Shown: positions 59,936 to 64,000 of the stretch, piece by piece
How the letters are laid out: each line of letters begins with the position of its first letter
Numbering within the stretch: position 1 is the first letter of the stretch
From: Rhexocercosporidium sp. MPI-PUGE-AT-0058
Taxonomy: Eukaryota; Ascomycota; Leotiomycetes; Helotiales
NCBI GenBank assembly: GCA_020746875.1
Contig: JAGTJL010000020.1
Span: 1,178,001-1,242,000, forward strand
Length of the DNA stretch: 64,000 bases
Direction: 5' to 3'
The notes under the pieces: generated by a model
The model's input: only the letters and a program-made list of their open reading frames with translations
Told to the model about the DNA's origin: nothing
Database searches by the model: none
Position numbers and translations under genes: made by a program

Positions 59936-61930
59936 TTTGTCATGAAGGAATGTGAAGTCGTATTCGTGCACAGTCATGCTTGCCGAGCTAGGCTTTGTCC
60001 TGCAATGCCTCATTTTTGAGGTGAATTAGAAGCCTTCCCCTATCGCATATTTGACAATTTTCGAGAGCTGACACTTTGTTTATCGGAGCCTCGGTCATGG
60101 CGGATTGCGTTTTTTGCCTTGTCTCGCTTATCCGAGACCATAATTTTTAATGCGTGAATTGTGGCGATTTCGCGATGGTTTAATCAGAAGGTCGACAGCT
60201 TCTGGAAGTCTCCTATCACGGTTCGAGGCTCTGTAGTAGAGGGATACTAGTCTAACACGGCTTTCATTTATAGATAGCAAAAATTGGAAAACAGAACGCG
60301 ATTGACATAAATAACACTCATTGATTCGCCGCCGAAGCTCATAGCTGGCACCTTTGTTGACAAGGGAATAATAGAACGCTATTTTTTGGTTCGCCCTTGA
60401 TCTGAAGCTTTCCAGTGAGCTTCGCATCCTGATGATACTTGACGGCCTAGAGCTCGCGACTAATTTTGGCCATTCCGTCCTGCCATCTCATCTCAACTAG
60501 ACAGCACCGCGGTTGCCTATGTATACATTTAGATCATCGATCGCAGTCTTAATGTTTTATGTATTGTATTAGCTCAATTCTGCATCAAAAATCCGTCACT
60601 CAGGAATCTTTTGGTTCCCTAGCATTACAGGCAAGTTGCTTCGTGCAATATTTGGAGACCAAATTACAATCCAATCATAATGTAGACTTAAAAAGTCCCG
60701 CTTCCATCTTCTTTCGTAGCTATCTTGGAGATCACTCTGCTCTGGATCAGAACTTCTCTTTTAGAAAACATGTTTCGACTCAACTTTTGTTCCTTATCCT
60801 CAACACCACTCTCGTCGGATTCATTTCCCTCTCTTCTGTTGAATAATGGTCTTGGACTACGGATCGGTGCTGAAAGAGAACTACCCTATATCTAGTCAGT
60901 CTAAAATATCACTTCGTCTCTTTATCGCAAGAAGGGAGGCTACCCGTAGATACGCGGCACGCTGGGGTGGAAGATCGAGGTCGAATGTGGGAACCTTTGG
61001 ATTCTTAGGGGGCGAGTTCTCAGACGTGTTTGAAGTTGCGTTTGAGTCTCGAGGTGAAGAGATATAGCGAGGTAATGCTCGAATCATCTTGTTGATCAAG
61101 CACACAGATCAGGAAGAAAATTGTGCACAATATAGCTTTGTATATTTGTTGTGTTGTCCTGAGTTCCGACTCAAGGACAAAAGGCTTGGTGAGTATGTTG
61201 TTGCTGTGGATGTTGATACTTAGAAGTAATCAGTGCCCAGATGGGTTTTATAGCTGATGATCTGGAGATGGGTGACCTGGGTCGAAGCAGCAGCCACTAA
61301 CACCACAGAGCTGGTGCAGAGCTGGTGTGTGGAGGCGCACAACTTTGGTGACAAATCAACCGCTATACAGTATTATTTGCAGGCCAGTAAGCCAGCTGAA
61401 TGGAGACGAGACTGAAATTACTAGGTAAAGTTTCCAACAATCCGGTTGAGATAAATATAGTCTCGCTTACGGCCGCGCTTGCCTCTTGGAGCCGTGACTT
61501 CGAATTCACTCGATTCTCCTACTGATAGATAATCATAAAGGATCTTCTTTGGGAATGAAAACCTAAGACCCTCGGTCAATTCTCTTCCAAGTCCCGGCTG
61601 CATCGCTTGGATCACCTGGAATAAAGTTTGGAAAAAGAGATTCATGTCTCATTGTCTTTATCTAACCCTCTCTTGAAACACCCGCAATGGTTTGTCTCAA
61701 CACCGATGTATTTACATCGCCGAACAAACTGAATAAATCTCTGCAACAATATATCTTTAGAAAATCCTTCCTATGCTATTTGCAATAATGCGAGGAGCGG
61801 GTCTCGGCGCCCAATAAATACGCCCGCCAAATTGTTTGATCCGAACCAGATAAAGCAAAACGCTTTTCAAACTAGCCGCAAAAAGACAGAACTTGAGTTT
61901 GAGAGGTTCCGAATCTTGAATAGTGTTTAC
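59936..61930. other. AT-rich gene-poor DNA beside the MITE
   Basis: About 2 kb between the MITE and the 3' end of the MFS gene. Frames at 60128-60427 (minus) and 60559-61067 (plus) show no domain or splice support. It may be old repeat sequence, but I see no terminal repeats or transposase remnants. Confidence 0.4.
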
Positions 61931-63664
61931 CTATATCATCGGCGAAGTATAAAGACCAGTCTTCTCCTTCTGCTCATCGCCTCCCTTTTGCGAGCTCGCC
62001 AACTTCGACCGTTCTCTCAGCTTGTGTCCGTACTTGAACATGACGAACGGGATAAACGTCAACATTGTTCCAGCAAGCGCAAGAATAAGGCCAGCATACT
62101 GACTTCCCACCTTATGGAAGAACTGGCTCGCGAACAATGGTGCGACTGCTCCGAGGGTATTTCTCATTAATCCTTGCCCCGCAATGGCAGACGAGGAATT
62201 CTCGCCGTAGCAGTCGGATGTGAAACTGTACGTCGACTCGAAGATGAAGAAGATTCCCATTGAAATTGGAGCAAGAGCAATGGTTGGAGCAACCCATGGG
62301 AGAAAGCCATATTGCGTGAAGCTGTAGATGAAAAGTCCAACCGGCAAGAATCCAGCACCGAACATTGCGCCGTAAAGTCTGGACTCAGGGAGGATCTTAC
62401 GATCGCGAGACTTGAGAATGGCTTTGTATTTCCGGATTTGGAAGAAGTTGAGTGCAAAACCGATAGTGACGCCAATGCAGAGCGAGATGTATGGCAGACC
62501 GGCAACTCCTTCAGACCACCCGCGCTTCTCTTGGAAAGTGATCGGGATGACGGAGAGGAAAAGGAAGGTCACGAACCAGGCGAATGCAATCCATAGACCG
62601 AAGGCGAAGACGACGGGTTCGGTGGCAAGCATATGGACTGCCTTGACGGAGGAGTTATGAAGCATCTCTTTGATGTTCTTGGCTTCGAGGTCCATCTTAG
62701 CTCTGTATCGTTCGTCTCCTGTGACTGCTCGGAGAGCCTTGGCTCGTTTGTGAAGGGTCACTCCACCACGTGTTTCCCGAAGAGAGACAAGTATGATGAT
62801 GAGCAATGGTATGTTTGCGAGTCCTTGGATACCTTCGATCCACCTCCATCCCATAGTCTCATTGATGAAGCCAGCATAGATCGGCGCTCCAACAGTTCCT
62901 AGAATCGCCACGTACGAGAAACACGCCATTGGAGTAGCTCTTTCGTCAGGTCGATAGATATCGCTAAACGTCCCTCCAACGAGAATCGTACCTACACATC
63001 CGAAGAGACCGGAAAGTGTTCGCATGACTAGGATTGTAGCAATGTTCTTTCCTAATGCCAAGCCGATAAAGCAGACAACGAAAAGAGCATACGCTCCGAC
63101 ATAAACCACCCTTCGACCAACGAGCTCGCAGAATGGTGCCAAGAAGAGAGGTGCAAGCGCACATGCAATATTGAAACAGAAGAGTCCCAACTGTCCTAGT
63201 TCTGTAGATACACCGAGATCTTCGACCATAGAGTTGATTCCGCTGCTGTATGCTGTTGTTGCGAGACCGATAAACAATGTCATGAGACAGAGAAGGAGAG
63301 TGATCCAAGCTTTTCTTCCATTGCTCCAATTGAACGGATCCTGCCTGTCGTCTTCGGCAAACTTCAAAACGATGTATTCCTGGTCGTCATTCAGGACCAT
63401 TTCCGTTAATGTAAGAGGCATATCGATGTTCACTTCCGTCAAAGGTCCATCTTCTGAGCCTGTCGACTCATTTTCTCGTAAGACGTTCAAAAACGACACT
63501 CCCACTACTCGGCCCTTTTTGTTGTTTTTGATCGTATTTTCTTCCTGTTTCGTGTCTGGAAGGAGATCTGCGGTTGATGAATTCTTGGTGGAAGTTGGAT
63601 TAGAGCTATCTCCCCCCTTCGCTACTCCAGGGATCATAGGTGCATCTTGATGTATTTCTGCCAT
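61931..63664 (-). CDS. Major facilitator superfamily transporter, DHA1 type (multidrug/polyamine-like)
   Basis: Single exon, 577 residues. A 120-residue cytoplasmic N-terminus leads to DPFNWSNGRKAWITLLLCL, the usual fungal DHA1 entry into helix 1. Helix 4 region: VMRTLSGLFGCVGTILVGGT, then FSDIYRPDERATPMA, the DHA1 conserved loop. Helix 5 carries GTVGAPIYAGFINETMGWRWI. Six more helices follow after a charged central loop (LRETRGGVTLHKRAKALR, AKMDLEAKNIKEML). The later half has TFLFLSVIPITFQEKRGWSEG, PVGLFIYSFTQYGFLPWVAP and NTLGAVAPLFASQFFHKVG. Likely a plasma-membrane H+ antiporter of drugs or polyamines. The substrate cannot be read from sequence. The start at 63664 (MAEIHQDAP) is the first ATG of the frame. 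Confidence 0.9.
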   Translation of the reverse strand: MAEIHQDAPMIPGVAKGGDSSNPTSTKNSSTADLLPDTKQEENTIKNNKKGRVVGVSFLNVLRENESTGSEDGPLTEVNIDMPLTLTEMVLNDDQEYIVLKFAEDDRQDPFNWSNGRKAWITLLLCLMTLFIGLATTAYSSGINSMVEDLGVSTELGQLGLFCFNIACALAPLFLAPFCELVGRRVVYVGAYALFVVCFIGLALGKNIATILVMRTLSGLFGCVGTILVGGTFSDIYRPDERATPMACFSYVAILGTVGAPIYAGFINETMGWRWIEGIQGLANIPLLIIILVSLRETRGGVTLHKRAKALRAVTGDERYRAKMDLEAKNIKEMLHNSSVKAVHMLATEPVVFAFGLWIAFAWFVTFLFLSVIPITFQEKRGWSEGVAGLPYISLCIGVTIGFALNFFQIRKYKAILKSRDRKILPESRLYGAMFGAGFLPVGLFIYSFTQYGFLPWVAPTIALAPISMGIFFIFESTYSFTSDCYGENSSSAIAGQGLMRNTLGAVAPLFASQFFHKVGSQYAGLILALAGTMLTFIPFVMFKYGHKLRERSKLASSQKGGDEQKEKTGLYTSPMI

Positions 63665-64000
63665 GGTGTCGGATTGTGAAGATTCAAAAAGTCCAAAATT
63701 CTTTTTCGGAGAAGAACACTGGAACGAAGGATCGAGGTGCTAAGGTATGGGAATTGGAGGGAGGCTCAGCAATCTCTGGAGCTTCAACATCATGGCTTGA
63801 TGCCGAGTGTTCCTACCTCTGTCCATCGTCATAACACAGGGGCACCGAAATAGGACCGTGGCTGACATGAAAGGATTCTCGGTCAAATTCGATTCATCGT
63901 TGCAGGAGAAAACCCATATTTCTCAATGGCACTTGAGGTTAATGACCCGTTTTTGCTGCTGGTGCGGATAATACTGCCGAGCAAGCCCCTGACTAGATAG
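63665..64000. other. Upstream region of the MFS gene
   Basis: The last 336 bp hold only the presumed MFS promoter and 5' leader. No further gene begins in the window. Confidence 0.4.

Noticed and set aside
60128..61105. Frames in AT-rich DNA near the MITE considered as transposon relics
   Set aside because: No transposase, integrase or reverse-transcriptase motif and no terminal repeats seen.

Overview
The window looks like nuclear DNA of a filamentous ascomycete. Coding genes are broken by short introns (mostly 47-95 nt) with GTRNGT donors and CTRAC-type branch sites, and the proteins match fungal families throughout (Eaf7, uS4m/Nam9, mL44, Mak32, CAP/Srv2, CorA-like, kinase-vWA). The mix of families suggests a Leotiomycete-like fungus, but that is inference. 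Most genes had to be assembled across introns by hand. Each model below was checked for reading phase, and exon lengths sum to whole codons unless stated.

Layout. 1-9.3 kb: the last 44 codons of a 14-TM MFS transporter, a three-TM membrane protein, a protein with a tubby/LURP-one-like C-terminus, and a complex I NDUFA5-type subunit. 9.7-23.9 kb: a dense housekeeping block with a gamma-tubulin complex component, Eaf7 (NuA4), a dual-targeted carnitine acetyltransferase, mitoribosomal uS4m, La protein, mitoribosomal mL44 and a small membrane protein. 25.0-33.2 kb: an intron-containing tRNA-Phe(GAA), adenylyl cyclase-associated protein (one-base frame break in the poly-proline tract), a Mak32-type pfkB protein and MCM3. 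33.4-46 kb: a looser accessory region with a broken gene, a possible 80-residue gene, a CorA-like membrane protein, a large protein-kinase/von Willebrand A fusion and an orphan 3' gene fragment. 46.7-51.5 kb: two secretory-pathway genes, a Pro/His-rich single-pass membrane protein and a secreted choice-of-anchor-B-like protein. 53-59.7 kb: a decayed DHCR24-like oxidoreductase, LSM4, a PPR protein and an AT-hook protein. 59.7-64 kb: a complete 168-bp MITE with perfect 21-bp inverted repeats, gene-poor AT-rich DNA, and a DHA1-type MFS transporter.

Functional themes. Several genes serve mitochondria (NDUFA5, uS4m, mL44, carnitine acetyltransferase, a PPR protein, possibly the small 86-residue protein). 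Others serve the nucleus or cell cycle (MCM3, gamma-tubulin complex, Eaf7, La, LSm4, AT-hook). As usual in fungi they are not an operon, but several pairs are divergent with short shared promoters (12.6-12.8 kb and 23.1-23.4 kb). The accessory stretch between MCM3 and 46 kb, with its kinase-vWA fusion beside broken genes, is the most likely place for something undescribed. No CRISPR array, rRNA operon or intact autonomous transposon was seen.
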